Shown: positions 21,301 through 34,705 of the stretch, piece by piece
Layout of the letters: every line of letters starts with the position of its first letter
How positions within the stretch are numbered: the stretch's first letter is position 1
Source of the DNA: Halichondria panicea
Lineage: Eukaryota > Porifera > Demospongiae > Suberitida > Halichondriidae
NCBI RefSeq assembly: GCF_963675165.1
Contig: NC_087392.1
Coordinates: 1,689,001 to 1,753,000, forward strand
Direction: 5' to 3'
DNA: 64,000 bases
The notes under the pieces: generated by a model
Database searches by the model: none
What the model saw: the letters and a program-made list of their open reading frames with translations, nothing else
What the model was told of the DNA's origin: nothing
Translations under genes and position numbers: made by a program

Positions 21301-24023
21301 TGTAAACGGTTGTAGAGTACAGTTCAACTAATAAGGTCACACACATTGTGTGAGGATAGACTTTACTGCATGGCACGATCGTATTAAGGAGAATACTCGG
21401 AACGAAAGAGTAGGAAAATGGCCAATAGGTATTGTAGGTCAAAACAATCGTCATAACTACATAGCACTCCAAACAATATATACCTTCTCTTTGGGTGAAG
21501 CAGACCCAGCTGTCAACTGTATGGAGATACAACAATCATTCGTTATGTAGACACATCAATCAGCAAGCAACAAGATTACTTTGCTACCAATTAAGGTATT
21601 CAATTTTGGCTTTGTTTAGGGAATTTGTATGACCTGTATATGTTATTGTATACATGTACGTGTACCAAAAACCTCCCACTAGTATTCGAACTTTTGCCAC
21701 AGTGAATTTAGAGTGTTGGCACAAATTTGTTACCTTAAAACAACACTGTAGACAACAAACCACGGGCAATTAAGTTAGCCCAATGAAAACACTCACATGA
21801 CACCCCCCCTGGATTTATCTTAATTATAAGTTCACAAATGGACATGCACCGCATGTAGAGGATGTAAGCACACAGAGTTAGCTCCTAGGAGCCATATGAA
21901 ACTGGAAATAGGTGGGTAGTGGTAGCCACACTAACAGAAAACATCCTTACCTTAACAACGGTAGTGGTGGGAACTACCTGGGAGTCAAATGGCTCCTGCA
22001 GGGAAAAGTATGTTTATACATGTACTCAGTAAAGGATTAAGAATAGGAATGAAAGGTTTCTCCTAAGCAGTTCCTAGACATTAAAGCATGCTGCTGTATT
22101 GAGGCAGCCTGTTTGATCTATAGCAAAGTACTCAACCGCAACTACCACAATAGGACAATACAGTAATAATTAAAGTGTAGCCTAATAATTATGTGACCTC
22201 ACTATACACAAAACACAACACACAGGTTTTCCAGGTTTGCTACATGTACAAGTGCTTGGTAATCAGCCTATTTTCTCTAAGAGAAACCACATCTAAGGTG
22301 AACTCACATCATAATTGTCAGAGGGTCCACCTTTCAGTATCTGTGAGGACAAGGGAATAAGTAATTAAGTTAGTATTGTGTTCCTATAAAGTGTTATGGC
22401 TATTCATGCACAGATCTAGAATGGATTCGGCAGCATGTCTGGTGTGTATGACTACAGAACAAGCTGAACAAGCCAGTCCAATCAAATCAGGCTCCTAGGG
22501 ATGGCATACACTACAGGCACTTAATGAAACTGAAGAAAAAAACAAGCCACATTCTTTACATTTGAAGGAGTTGCAAAATCAGACGTGTTGTTTTGGTGCC
22601 TCCACACATCCTTGAGGGCGTCGTACACTCCCAAGGACTCCACTTTGAATCGGCTGGCATAGTCCTCGGCTAGACTCACCAGCTGCTCCTCGTTGAGACC
22701 ACCGGTCTGTGTGTGGGTGGTAGGTGGGTGCTTCAGTCATGAGCCAAACACATGCTGACAAACCACAACATACAATATTGAATTATTGCATCACCATGGT
22801 GACAAGGCATTTACCTGAAAGACGACATACATGTACATATATACACACACACTACAACCTAAACATGGGATTGACTTGCACGATGCATGAGATAATAATT
22901 ATGCGAAAATTTCAACTCCATAGAGAGTTCCTATCAAAACTAGAGTCGAGAGTGGACGGTCATAATAGGTCACTATTATGTGCACATTGCTTGCTAAGTG
23001 GGTATTAGCTAACAGCATGTAGTTAAGAGCTTTGTTATTATATACGAAAGCAGCTAAAGCATCGACACATGTAGCTTGAACCCTAGCGCAGTACAAAGTG
23101 CATACAGCAAACCAATAACTGGTTGTTTGTTTAAATCAAAGCTGTTACCAGCTGTACGTACGGAGAAATACAATCTACCAACACCGATAAAAATACCATA
23201 ATATGAAGTATCTGAAATCTGAAAGGGAGCTTTACACGTATAGAGGAAAATGTAGAAGTGAGAATGGGGGATAAAAATAATTATACTGGTTACATATAGA
23301 CCACATTGTATACACACTCACGTCGCTACAGAATGGGAACTCTGACAACACAAGACTATCCTTCTGGAGCTCGTCTCTTATCTTCAGTTTGAGCTGTAGC
23401 TTCGTGAAGCCTTTCTCTCCGTCCTCCCTCTTATACTCTGGCAGCTTGATCCCAGGACTGGGTGGAGGTTTCTTTCCCTTTGTGCTACCTACTCCTTTGT
23501 TCGGTGGGGGTAAGGGCGGAGGTTTGATGTCAACAGAACCACTGTCTGTAGTCTCTATAGTTTTTATAGAGCCGTTAGACTTGGGGGTTGTCGCATTCCA
23601 AGGCTCTGAGTATTCTGCAGTTCCCAGTGGTGACTGGAGGGGTGACTGGAGGGGGACCTGGGGGGTTCGAGAGTTGTTGTCCCAAGGCTCGCTATAGTCT
23701 GACGTGTTGCTAGGGGTAGTCGGAGAGACGCTTCCAGACATTAACAAGGTGATCACAGGAGCTGGTGCTGGGGGCCGGGACGGTCTAGGACTTGGTGGGA
23801 GTCTGATTCCAGTAGTCTCTTCAAGAAGCATTCTAGCTTGCATGAACAGTATCCCTCGATCCTTCTTGCTCTTGACCCCCACTGCGTCCAAATCTTCAGC
23901 TTTCATCTTGGCGACTAGCTCCACCGTCTCGTAGCCGTTGTCCACAAAGCCTTCTGTATAGTCGGTCATCCCGATGCGTTTCAGCCATTCCTCAACACTC
24001 CATATCTCTGCCTCAGTCTCCAT
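17279..24023 (-). CDS. SAM-domain adaptor-like protein with YxEP and proline-rich motifs
   Basis: A minus-strand gene of about 14 exons. Exon 1 (24023-23323) starts METEAEIWSVEEWLKRIGM and encodes an N-terminal SAM domain (to about residue 70; FVDNGYETVELVAKMKAEDL), similar in feel to SAMD5/SASH1 SAM domains. A Pro-rich region follows, with two YSEPW[DN] motifs and PPPLPPP tracts; later exons give NYDEPFD and TYEEPFD, where two EPFD exons are clearly duplicates. Then come basic/Ser-rich segments (LGRLFRRKEKARARS; LLSRLRNLRKTYARK) and a large last exon with many PxPxxPxR-like SH3-ligand motifs ending SIKLKTAN. Four YxxP sites (a CRK-type SH2 ligand class if phosphorylated) plus SH3 ligands suggest a docking protein; that role is inference. 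I cannot assign an orthologue. Several short exons are placed only by splice consensus. Confidence 0.65.
18280..18385 (+). repeat. Duplicated (TG)n-containing segment
   Basis: Two imperfect copies of a unit consisting of tcgagagagctg, a (TG)n tract, tatatgtagttgaggtatt. It lies just outside the last exon of the SAM-domain gene, so as a CA-rich tract before its acceptor in the transcript. Confidence 0.85.
18899..19104. mobile_element. MITE with TACCGTATAG termini
   Basis: A 206-bp element. The left end taccgtatagtgggtaattt and the right end ...aaacttacccgctatacggta are inverted repeats of about 28 bp, including the adjacent cgtgggg / ccccacg block. The interior is AT-rich with no ORF. It lies in an intron of the SAM-domain gene. 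The terminal structure is typical of a non-autonomous DNA transposon; no source transposase is in this window. Confidence 0.85.
19945..20052 (+). repeat. G/T-rich simple repeat with multiple G-runs
   Basis: Irregular ggtgt/gtggt repeats interrupted by at least five runs of 4-8 G on the plus strand. Runs of this density could form a G-quadruplex on the plus strand; in the minus-strand SAM-domain transcript the tract is C/A-rich and intronic. Confidence 0.85.
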
Positions 24024-24247
24024 AGCTTGAGCTGGTGTATGTGTATAGATCTATCTACTGTAGAAGCGTAACTGTACGTACGTACTGAGCTTCTTTAATT
24101 AAACTGAAAACAACACAAAGCTTCAGCAAAGGCAACTCCCACATGTAGATTATGAATATTCAGCTGATAAGAGTGATAAGCTACAATGATGTCATCATTT
24201 TATTATCGAAGAATTTTTTGAAGGAGAGGAGTCAAGTTGAATGTGCA

Positions 24248-25378
24248 ATGGCTGATGGTATGTAAAGCTAAATAATATACTCTATGTGACAATGATTTAT
24301 GAGAGCGTGAGAGATGTGCATGTTGTGTGTACGTGTGTGTATGGCGTAAACGTTCTTGATTGAGCTAACGTCATGCAGGCCAGCTCACTTCGTTCTTCAG
24401 GAAGAAGACTGCCATGCCCCCCTCAACTACCACCCACACAACCACCCCCGTGTCTACCACCTCCACCCCCCTCACAACCGCCCCCGTGTCCACCACCTCT
24501 ACCCCCCTCACAACCGCCTCCATGTCCTCCACCCACACATGCACCACCTAAACCACCTCCACCAAGGACGTCACAACTGGACCCCCCAGCCCCACCTGAC
24601 GACAAACCAGATGCCAAAACATCGCCTGACAAGACAACAAAAGAACAAATCCCAAAAGGTGGTTTCTTACTCGGGAAGAGGTCTTTGGGTTCCATTACCA
24701 TGAAGCTAAAATCTCAGGTAAGGAGGACTTGACAGCTCATTTGTGCAATTAATCTTTCACCACCCTTTAGTCAGAAGCGAAGAAGAGCAAAACCGACTCA
24801 GAGCAGAATACCCTCAGCAAACCTCTATCTAGGACAGTTGCTGCGGCTTTTGGTAGCGATGTGAGTGTATACAGTCAGTGTATTTAGTGTGTGCATTACG
24901 TCACATTCTCGTGCAGAGCGAAGATGAGGAAGAGATGCCAGCAGATGCTAAACTAAGGATGAGGAATGTGGGAAAGTAAGTTCCAGACCTCTTAATGGAT
25001 GCTAATCTTAATGGATACTACATACGAGTTGCTCAACTAGCTATAATTATAGATTGACTATTTGTGTGCTACAAGAGAATTTATGTTATTTCAGGTTGGC
25101 AGCAGTTACAAGTTGAAGTGCAGTCAGCCATGACCAGGTGTATTCCACTTAATGCAATTAGTGGTCACTCTGGCTGCACTTTAACCAACTTGCATAAATC
25201 CTTTGAATTCTACATACATGTGTACATGCATGCACATGGATGTACACACTACATTTAATTAATTGTGGCATCTACATTCAGGAACACACCAACGTCATCT
25301 GGACCTAACTCCTTTAACAAAACCAAGAGTGGTTTCAGTGTTCCTCGTAACTCATCATGGAGAAATGAAGATCAATAA
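24248..25378 (+). CDS. PCNP: PEST proteolytic signal-containing nuclear protein (PCNP) with Pro-rich insertion
   Basis: Exon 1 encodes MAD plus one base; joining to the acceptor that ends at 24400 restores MADG and keeps the frame through PPxPP repeats, IPKGGFLLGKRSLGSITMKL, LSRTVAAAFGSDSEDEEEMP, AKLRMRNVGKNTPTSSGPNS and a C-terminus ending SWRNEDQ. The blocks TVAAAF, EEEMP.[DE]AK.RMRN.G and TPTS.GPNSFNK are the conserved PCNP signature; the human protein also starts MADG. PCNP is a small nuclear protein that interacts with the ubiquitin ligase UHRF2. The Pro/Cys-rich repeat near the N-terminus is not known to me from vertebrate PCNP. The gene is divergent from the SAM-domain gene (224 bp between starts) and convergent with DOP1 (133 bp). 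Confidence 0.85.
24438..24535 (+). repeat. 36-bp tandem repeat encoding a Pro-rich 12-mer in PCNP
   Basis: Copies begin at 24438, 24474 and 24510 (the last partial), each starting acaaccRccYcc. In the PCNP frame the unit encodes variants of SQPPPCPPPLPP. Confidence 0.9.
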
Positions 25379-25511
25379 ACATGTACACTTTTATATACAA
25401 TGTCATACATTTATTGTTGTGAGTTTTAAAAAGATGATTATTCAAAATGAATGCCTCGCCTATCAAGATTGTGAACAACCTGCATTGTCTAGTAAACAAA
25501 CATTTAATGGG

Positions 25512-28500
25512 TTAGTTTGATTCGACAAAATCGTTCAGCAGAGTTGCCTCGATTCGTTTCATCCTTCTCTGCTGTTCATCAGTTTGAGAGTACAGCGAGC
25601 CCAGTGCAATATCAGGTGAGTGTCTTGCCCCCTTGCTCGAGAGAGGCTGTGAGAGGACAGAGAAGAGAGGCTTGAGCTCCCTCAGTGAAGAGATGGCTGC
25701 TGTCTGAAGGTGTGGGGGAGTGGGGTGGGGAGTGTAGTGACTGTGAAGGGCCTCCAGTGTCGGACTTCCCAACTGGGAGGGGGGGGGTAAGGTCAATTAT
25801 TTACGAGAGATTTGTGAATAAATTAAAAGCTTTCAAACCTTCCTAGATTACATACAGTACGTAGATGTACATGTACTGTACTAGAGTTGTAAGCAGCTTA
25901 CAGATCTGAAGTGCTTGCATAGTTTGGTGACCACAAACTCCTCAGAGCAAGAGGGTCCATCGTGATTGGAGAAGCCCCACTGCAATCTGTGTGGGTGTGT
26001 GTGTGGCCGTGAGAGACTTCTCATTATCAAACAGAACTCTTAGGGTTAGGAAATACACAACTTACTATCAAATTGTGGGCACTTATGAGTTATGTACATG
26101 TACACCCCCCCCCCTCAGGCAACACAGACAGCACAACACTCACAGCTGGAAGTGTGGCAGGCAGTCTGGGGGCAAGGCAACGGCTGTGTCTAGCAGCTTG
26201 CACACGGCCAGGTACAGGTGGAGCTTGTCAGAGGAGACTGGTACCCCCTCCGATACCTCAGTACAAAGGTCACTCTCCAGGTCTCCCAGTAGCAATAGCT
26301 AAAAGAAAAAACAAAAAATATGCATATTAAGTACAGATATGTGTGGGTAGTCATTAATTTTTCAGTCAATACTATGCGTACCAACTCTGAGGTGATGGCG
26401 GGCCAGAATGCCATGAGGTGAGAGGAGGAGAATCTAACCAGGATCACTCTGAACACTAGCATCACCACGGCACAGATAGGGGGGTGACGTAGCACCTTCA
26501 AGTACTCAGTTAGCCTCTCTGTGCATGGGAACGGAACAATCATCAAATGCAATAGACTTGTGAGTGTTGCATGAACACAAGCCATGGTAGAAGTGAATGG
26601 TTAGATAAATAGGCTAGGAAAAAGTTGGCTAGAAGTGTGAGATGGAAGGCCGAAAAATGACAAGCTAAGTTGGATTTAACACATCTTGAATGATAGTTTA
26701 AGTTCTGGCTGTTGAAAATGTTCAACTAAACCCTCCCCTCCCCCGGTTTAATTAATGGTTCGGGGACTCTTTCACTGCTAAATATCTCACATGTTCGTAT
26801 ACATGTATATCAATCAAAACAGCTATTTGAGGCTGTTCCACGGTTACCTTGGACGTCAGGCAGGAACTCCACAAACTGGTCAGTCTCTGCCGAGAGGAGA
26901 GCAAAGGCCACCCTCTTGAGCAGTCTCACTCCTGTGGCCACCTCCTACACACGTTTCAGAGTAATGTTATCTTTACTATCTAAGAGCTAGCACTGTACAC
27001 TGTATTACAAGTTACGAGCATCACAATGATGGAGTAGGTAGCAAAAACCGTGTACCTATAACCATGCCAAAGTAAGGACATGTACATGTACAGAGAGGTT
27101 ACCACTAGCTCTCACCTGTTCAATAGAGATGAAGATGTTGACTACTCCGGCTGTATTGGAAGGGTGAACTCTGGACAGGAGGTCTCTGAAGGTCACGTGA
27201 TCTTGTGTCATCAGGTTGTCCACGACCACCCTCCATTCTCGCAGACATGCCACGCCCACTTGAAAGAACGATGGGGAGAGGAAAAGCTCGAGGGCCTCTT
27301 TACGCCACGCCTTCCTGCTCACCTGGAACCCACTTAGTGATGAGAGGAGCTTCACGGCATGGAGGTAGCTCTGGTCCGAGTTGCCACTGTGTGTGTGTGG
27401 CGGGGTGGATGTTGTTCACTAGCTAACTTTGAGCACCTTTAATTGACACAAGAAAAATGAACTACATTGTACGATGTTCTTGATGCACATAACTGGCAAA
27501 AAGGTTGGTTACATGTGAGAGTACCTGTGAGATTGTAGGTGTGGCCAGATGTTCCCCAACACAGCCTTGAGGAGAGCGATGACCTTGTCCTTCTCCGCCC
27601 CCTCAAAGGCACAGTCCACAAAATGGGAGAGCACCTGAGCAGCCACACACACACACACACACACAGACAACCAATATATAAAATATCCAGACAACAAAAA
27701 TATTAACAGAAAAATAAATATTCACATGAACTCACATTTGATAACACAGCCAAGGCTTGTACTGTTGGTAGAGCACTGTTCTCTTCCTGCCCTGACGTCA
27801 TCTCCTTGGTAACTGCCGAACTTTGAGCTGCATTGTCCCTCCGACCAATCAGCTCACTGTCGCTATAGGAACTGGCTACAACTACTGCTTTGCCCCGCTC
27901 GGTCACATGTACTGGACTGTATGTGCCAGGAGTGGTGGATGTAGAGCTTGAGATGCTGCCTAATTGACTATCGGGCGCTTGACTGTCTTGTGGTGTCACA
28001 TGATACTTGTGCTTTGGTATGCCGGTGTTAGCCACCAAACTAAGAGCCTCACAGAGCTTGTGGATAAGATCCTGTAGACATGAAAGAAAGACAGCACTAT
28101 CATGCACAAAGATATTGCATGCATGGCCACCAACCTGTAGTTCTCTTCTTTCTTTCTTCTCTTTCTTAGCGTCAGGTGCTGGCACTCGGCACACCACCAC
28201 ATGGAGGATGCTGTATACGGGGGGGGGGGGGGGGGGGGATGAAGAATTGTACTCTAAATTATTTCTCCTTACCTAGTGAGCATGCAGAGGATGTGGCAGT
28301 TCTTGGCCAGTTGGTCAGGAGAGCTGGAGAAGGAATCGTTGTACAGTTCCCTCAAGAGGCCCACCAGCTGCTCACTGCAGTCAGTCAACTCCTCAGAGCT
28401 CAGGAGGGTGCTATATATATGTATATGTATATATGTGTGTGTGTGGGGGGGATGGGGGGTATGTACGACGTGTATGACAAACACAAGGCACTGCATGTAC

Positions 28501-31500
28501 ACAACACAATTATATACACTGTAGCATGTATAACGGAATGCCGGAAGTTCTGAAAAACCAGCCTGGGAACGAGACTAGTATGATATACACTAAAACCATA
28601 TCATTCTATTGTAATAGACAATACCTGCTGATGTACTTGTACAGAAAGTGGAGGAGATACTTTTGTCTCAGCAATCCGGACACTCGCTCATCAGCTAGAC
28701 CAATCTCAGAGAGGGTGGTCTGAACACTGTCAATAACTCCACCCAGGGAAAGAGCCTGGGACAGAAAATACCAATGTCATTCTGCATAATTATACTGTGT
28801 AGAAAAGACGTATACGTGACATAATAAATGCATCACCTGTATATGATGCAGTAGGTCAATGAAGAAGTTTCTCCTTTTGTTCCTTCTTCGACCCGCTTCA
28901 GAGTCAGCACCTAGATTCTGTAAGTGCAGACAACATTAGCAACTATTATGTAAAAATGATAGAACAGCGTCACATACCCATTCCATCCAGACGTGGGAGA
29001 CGGAGGAGAAGAAAGCGACGGGCTCCCGATGGGCAAGACTAGAGACAAGCTGTGACACAAGATAAACCACCTCCTGTATCGAGTTTAAGAAAGACTAACG
29101 CAACATGCATTGAAACAGTACAAACGAAAAAGACACACAAGCAAGTTACACATGTGTACTACAATGTACCTGTCCTTCAAGATTCTTTGCAACATCCATT
29201 TTTAGAGCTGTGTGCACCCCAGACTCCGCCCTCTTAATCAACTGGCCACACCCTTTCCAGACCTCAGCCACAGCATTGTACACGGCTGGCAATAGCATGA
29301 GCATGTGTTGCCCTGCACGACTATTCAGCCCCACCCTCGATTGAGAGAGGCCACTGGGACGGCCATCTTCTCCCTCTGTCCCCGAGACAGACTTGCTCAT
29401 TTGAGAGGAGGTGGAGAAGACACTAAACAACCATGACATTGTGGAGGGTGCTCTAGAGGTGGGGGAAAGACGGTCGCAATGATCCGTGGTGTCAGCCACT
29501 TGTATATGCCTCCAGTACGGATTGAGGGTTCTTTGATTTGGCCTTCCTTTGTCGACCGCTGGTCCAGTCTCACCGTACAAACACCAAGACATTATCGAGC
29601 AAAGGGAATCAAGATAACTAATTGTCAATCTGCCATTTGTCTGTTTGCCTTTTGTGATAGTTGAGAGTTTCTCGAGATTTGAACAGATTTGTTTCAAGAG
29701 TTTCGTAGCTAATTCTGCCAGTTGGTGTTCCAGGAGGTTGGGTAAAAGTGCCGTCATGAGTTGTAGCAGGGAGGGGTGGAGGTGTGTGAGGAGTGAGTCT
29801 GAGAGGACGTCTAGAATGAGAGAGTGAAAGAAAGGCTGTGAGGCAGTGGAGAGGCTGGGGAGGACAGGGGGCAACCACTCGTTAGTGGACGTACGAAGTC
29901 CCGATGATGATGGGTTGGTGGTGGGCGTGGCTACACTTACAGACTGTTTGCTGTGACACTGCGTATCCAAGGCAACCAGAGCGTACACAAGCAAAAACAA
30001 TTGAGTGAAAAATGAGCGTAACGTGAATTCCGGATTATGCAAGGTGTGTTCTGTTTTTAGTAGAGTCAACCAAATATGATTCTCTTCTTTTTTCATGAAG
30101 CCTCTTAGATCTTTGACTACAAGTCCTAGAACAAGCAGAGCCGATTTTTGGACGTCACACAGGGTAACAAGAGCAGACACAAAACTTGAGCTCAGACTCG
30201 AATTCGTCTCTGCCTCCACATCTTGAGTATCAGCAGAGAGTCTGGCAAGATGGCTGGTCATAGTGCACAACAACTCCACACTCGACATACGCACACTGAG
30301 ATTCTCAAAGTGATGCGAGAGAGAAGCTTCCAGAGCTGATGGATACTCTGATCTCATTAGATCCACACACAACGTTATCACAACCTCCAACAGAGTCTTC
30401 CTTGACACACCCTCCTCCTTCAGCAAATCCTCGCCGGAACAAGTTCCTACTTTGCCCCCCAGTGGGTACAATGTTGTCTCGACGAGTGCTTTCCCCATGT
30501 GCCCAATAATAGAGGGAGAGTCGACTTCAATGGTGCTGCGTAGGAGAGAGAGAGCGTACAGTAGCTGTCTGGTATCAATCACCTGACTGTAGTGACACAA
30601 TGCTTCGCAATGTTGGCCACTCTTTGCAAAGTCCATCGGGTCTGGAATACCCAAAGAATCGTAGTAATACTTGGCATAAACTTGGTCTTTTTCAGCATCG
30701 TCTTGACTGAGTTCCATTCCCATACGATATTTTTCCGATTCACGATCCAGAACTGGTTGTCTGAGTGCATTGGGTGAAGCGAGGATCTTGACGAGTGGTT
30801 GTATTAGAGCCTGGAGATCACCGGCTCTTGAGAGGGCAAAGGTCACCCATGACTGCACAAACTGACGCATCAAAGGAGAGTCACTTTTCAGACCTTCCAA
30901 CATCCGAAGGATGCACCTGCAGTAAAGAAACAAGCAGCTCAAATTATGAGCATGACACAAAATATTTGTTTTAGGAATCAGAGAAGCCTGCTGTTTTGGA
31001 AAATTGGCCCATTAAAAAGTTCATACAAGTGAAAGGTTTACTTTAAGCTGCATGCTCAGAATGGACCATACTGACGGGTTCACACATGAAATGCTTACCT
31101 GTGAAGGAACTTGGCTGATCTTGCAGCTGGAGGAGAGTGTTCCCATAGTACAGAGAAGCAGTGGCACGCCTCCAGGCCATCACTACTGAAGTGCTCCAGG
31201 ATGACTGTTTCGCACACACTCGGCATTTTGAGGCTCTCATGTAACCAAGACAACAGAATGGCGGCCTCAAAGTGGCAGGAGGGGTGGGCGTGAGAGAGAC
31301 AAGACCACAGACACTCAGTCACATCCTGTTAGAACAGTACCAAGCAATACAGTTCGATTAGTGTACCGAGACTCTATTAATAGTAACAGTACAAGTACAA
31401 TGCACACAGTCACCGACAACAATGTACATTATTGAATGGGCTATAAATACATGTATATAAGAAAACCATAACAATTAAGACACTAGGTAAATTTGTTTCA

Positions 31501-34500
31501 GGCTTATTTATCCACATGAAGTATGATTTTCTCACCCTTAAGAAGGCTCTGTTGGTAGAGAGGTGAGTCATGAGAGGCTCTGTAATGAGGACTGACATGA
31601 CAGATGGCCCATTCTGATTGTCACTAGGGAATCCATCACTGTGTTGTTGGCTTTGGTACAACTGAAGCAGTTTAAATATCGTCTCCAGAGCAACATACGT
31701 CACATGATGATCATGTGATCCCCAGTCTAGTGTACACAAGGACGTCAGGCTGTCTATCCATGGAATGGACTCTGAAACAACAAAACACAACAAAAGTGAT
31801 TGAAAATCAAAAAAACGAGTGAAACACTTATAAACACATACATTTTCCTCACCTTGAGAGTTAGTTACAGTGTGCTCCTGGTTTTCTCCGAACCTGGCCA
31901 TCAATACGAGCAACTGACAAGCAGCACCGAATACAGAGCCCTTCTCTCTTCCTTCAAAAACACTCTTCCTTACAAATCCATCAAAGAAACAGAGATAAGA
32001 ATTAGTCATCTCCGATGCAAGTTGCTCTGCAGTGTAGAGGTCATTTCCTGCATCAACTGGAGTAGTAGCAGGGCTCTTTGCCGGGGGTTTCCTGGGTGTG
32101 GCCGATCGAGGTGTGGTGGCAGGGGTGCTGGCATGGGAGGACGGGGAGCTCATCAGCTCATGAATTATACATGAGATGAGGTCAAGGGTCGTGAGTAGTT
32201 CGTCAGCAGTGAGGGTTGAGTGTGTGTGCCGTAGAGACTTTAGGATGGTGAGAGAGAGACGAGGCATGTGGACGAGGTGGGCATTCTCCATCGAGTCCTG
32301 GGGGGGAGGGGAATACCTATTATATTGGATACAACTGTAGCTACACAGAACTCACAATGCAGTGGAGACATTGCGAACAATGAAACTATTATAAAGCCAA
32401 TTAATGTACGTATGTATACACAACACACACACACACACGCACACACACACACACACACGCACACACACACGCACACACACGCACACACACACACACACAC
32501 ACACACGCGCACACACACGCGCACACACACAGTGACAGCTGCTACAAAACAGTGACTGCTCACCAGTGGGAGGGACTTCAACAGAAACTTGGTCAAGTTG
32601 ATTAAACAGGAACAAGACTTTCGATCACTTTGCTTCTCGTTGGAGCTTCCCACATCTTTGAGTTTAAACGTCTTGGCAACATGGCTGGGACTCGGGGGGA
32701 ATTGCGACACAGGAGAATCAATATCCTCTAAAGGCTCGGCATCTACTGCCTCAACTTCTGGTACGTCTAAATGAGATGAGGATCCTCCACCAACTTCCGT
32801 ACCATCAGTATTACTCATCAAGCCAGTTTCGAGGAGCCGTGACAACCATTGCCATAGAAACTCAGGATTGAGTGCATTGAAGAAAAGATTAGCTGACTGC
32901 AGTATGTCCAGTTTGAGTGCAGCTCTTCTTCCGAGTTTTTTGGGCTGGTCTTCAGAGGGAGTCTTCCTCAGTCCAACATCTTGAGTCTGACCAGTAATGC
33001 CTCCCAGAGATTCCACCTGCTCCTTGAAACAAGACACCACGTCCATCATTACTCCCTCCATCAGTGCCTCACTGATCTCATTCCTCTCTAAGAGTGCTCT
33101 CAAAAGACGATACGGCTGAATACAGTCTAGTTTAGCAGCTGACGATCTCTTTGCTGCCATGACGGCTTGCACACACAGCCTCTTCAGTGCTGACTCCACA
33201 TAGTTTGCCGAATATGTGTTAAAATAACTAATCTCCATAGGAACGTTCACAGTTTGATCCACACTGGCTGTATTTGGCAGGTGTTGTGAAAGTGCCGCGT
33301 TATCAACATTGGCTCCTAGTAGCCAGGAAAAGAGTCTTCTATTGAGGGAGATGTCACGCTTGAGCAGTGTTTCCAAGGCAGCAACCACAATGGCTGTGAT
33401 GTCCGAGGGTAAAAGGAACGGTCGATGGAGGGGAAAGAGGAGAGACAGGATATCCAGAAGAACCCGTACAGCGAGAACATTTTTGTCCGTCAGACCAGCA
33501 CAGATTGCAGACACCTACATGCAAGTACAATATAATTAGTGGATCTGTACAGTCCCTAAAAAAAAACTGATAAAGTTGTGAGTGATAAACAACAATGGAG
33601 GTTATTGTAACAACGTCCTAAGATTTACTTTATCTCTTTAAACTATGCTACTGTATATGTATGCCCAGAATTTTTAAGCGGTTTCTGTTTTCGTAAAGTA
33701 GGATGGTGATTATTTTGTCTGGTTTTAATTTTTGTCTAGAGGTGGTTAGTACCAACCACCACTGAAGAGTTTAGGCATATCAAAGTGTACCATTAGAGGG
33801 AGATTCCCCCCTAGAACGTGAACTTGGTCCTCAGCGGTGAGCTTCTTGTCCAGTTTGGAGAGAATGAGGTTAGCAGCTGGGACCCGCACATCGGGTGAGA
33901 ACGCCACACACTGCCACAGAGCAGAGGAGAAGAAAGTAAGATCGATATTCTCACAAATTGTGTCCAGGAAACGATTGATTCTTTCTGTATGTTCAGATTC
34001 GTCTTCTAGGCCCGGTAAGAGTCCTAATACGATACCATGAAGTGCAGGTCGCAGATTCTCACCAAGAGAGACATAGTAGAGCTCGTAAATTTCTATGACT
34101 TGTGAACGAACGGCCATTGATGAGTAGGTGATAAGAGGGAAGAGGCCGCTGCTATAGGCTAGGAGATCACTGGATAAGCCCGTTGGTCCAATTCGATTGA
34201 ATATGGCTCGGTAAACGTCGAGTGTTTTGATGTGGACTCCGCTGGGTAGGTTGGGATGGAGACATTGAGTGAGGCGTTTGCACACTGTGAGGTGATGAGG
34301 TACCACGGGATACTGCATGTACGCCAGCAGAACCTGCAGGACAATGAGTATTACAGATCATGTGACATCAGATATAATTATTAATACAATAACACAACAT
34401 ACATTGTAACCTTTCAATTTCAGAGTTTGTTGAACATCTTTGTGCCGTACGTTAATGCTAGACCAGGCAATATCACGTACTAACTTATGGCATGTGTGAT

Positions 34501-34705
34501 TACTTGAAGATCATAATTATTTGTACCAAATACCTATATCTAGAGTCTAGTCTACCTTGTTCAATTTGGCCAGAGCTGAGATGAGGTCATGCCATTCTGT
34601 AGACAGCTCAAACACTTTCAAGGCTCTCTCCACAGCTGAGACGAACTGCTTGTACTTGCTCTGGTTTCTAAAGTCCTCATCTCCCTCAGTAGCACCCTCA
34701 GACAT
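25512..34705 (-). CDS. DOP1: DOP1 (Dopey) family membrane-trafficking protein
   Basis: A very large minus-strand gene of more than 20 exons. It starts [20 protein letters not shown] with [10 protein letters not shown] and [14 protein letters not shown], followed by the conserved Dopey N-terminal block ([46 protein letters not shown]). Further helical-repeat exons include [10 protein letters not shown] and [10 protein letters not shown], and the large C-terminal exons (29146-30930) contain [27 protein letters not shown]-like [11 protein letters not shown] and MELSQDD. Dopey proteins act with Mon2 and the flippase Neo1/ATP9 in endosome-Golgi traffic. The protein should be near 2,000 residues. 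Introns carry a (CA)n tract and long poly-C acceptor tracts. The exact number and limits of the exons between 25512 and 29000 are uncertain. Confidence 0.85.
28218..28238. repeat. Long poly-G (poly-C in transcript) tract upstream of a DOP1 acceptor
   Basis: About 18 consecutive G on the plus strand. In the minus-strand DOP1 transcript it reads as a C-run followed by gtatacag and then an exon, so it forms the polypyrimidine tract of that 3' splice site. Confidence 0.85.
32419..32531 (+). repeat. (CA)n/(CACG)n microsatellite in a DOP1 intron
   Basis: About 110 bp of CA repeat interrupted by cg dinucleotides. Open frames through it on both strands (THTHT, VCVCV) are repeat artefacts. Confidence 0.95.

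Noticed and set aside
24423-24701. Gly-rich 92-residue antisense ORF opposite PCNP
   Set aside because: Mirror image of the Pro-rich 36-bp repeat; no splice context or similarity.
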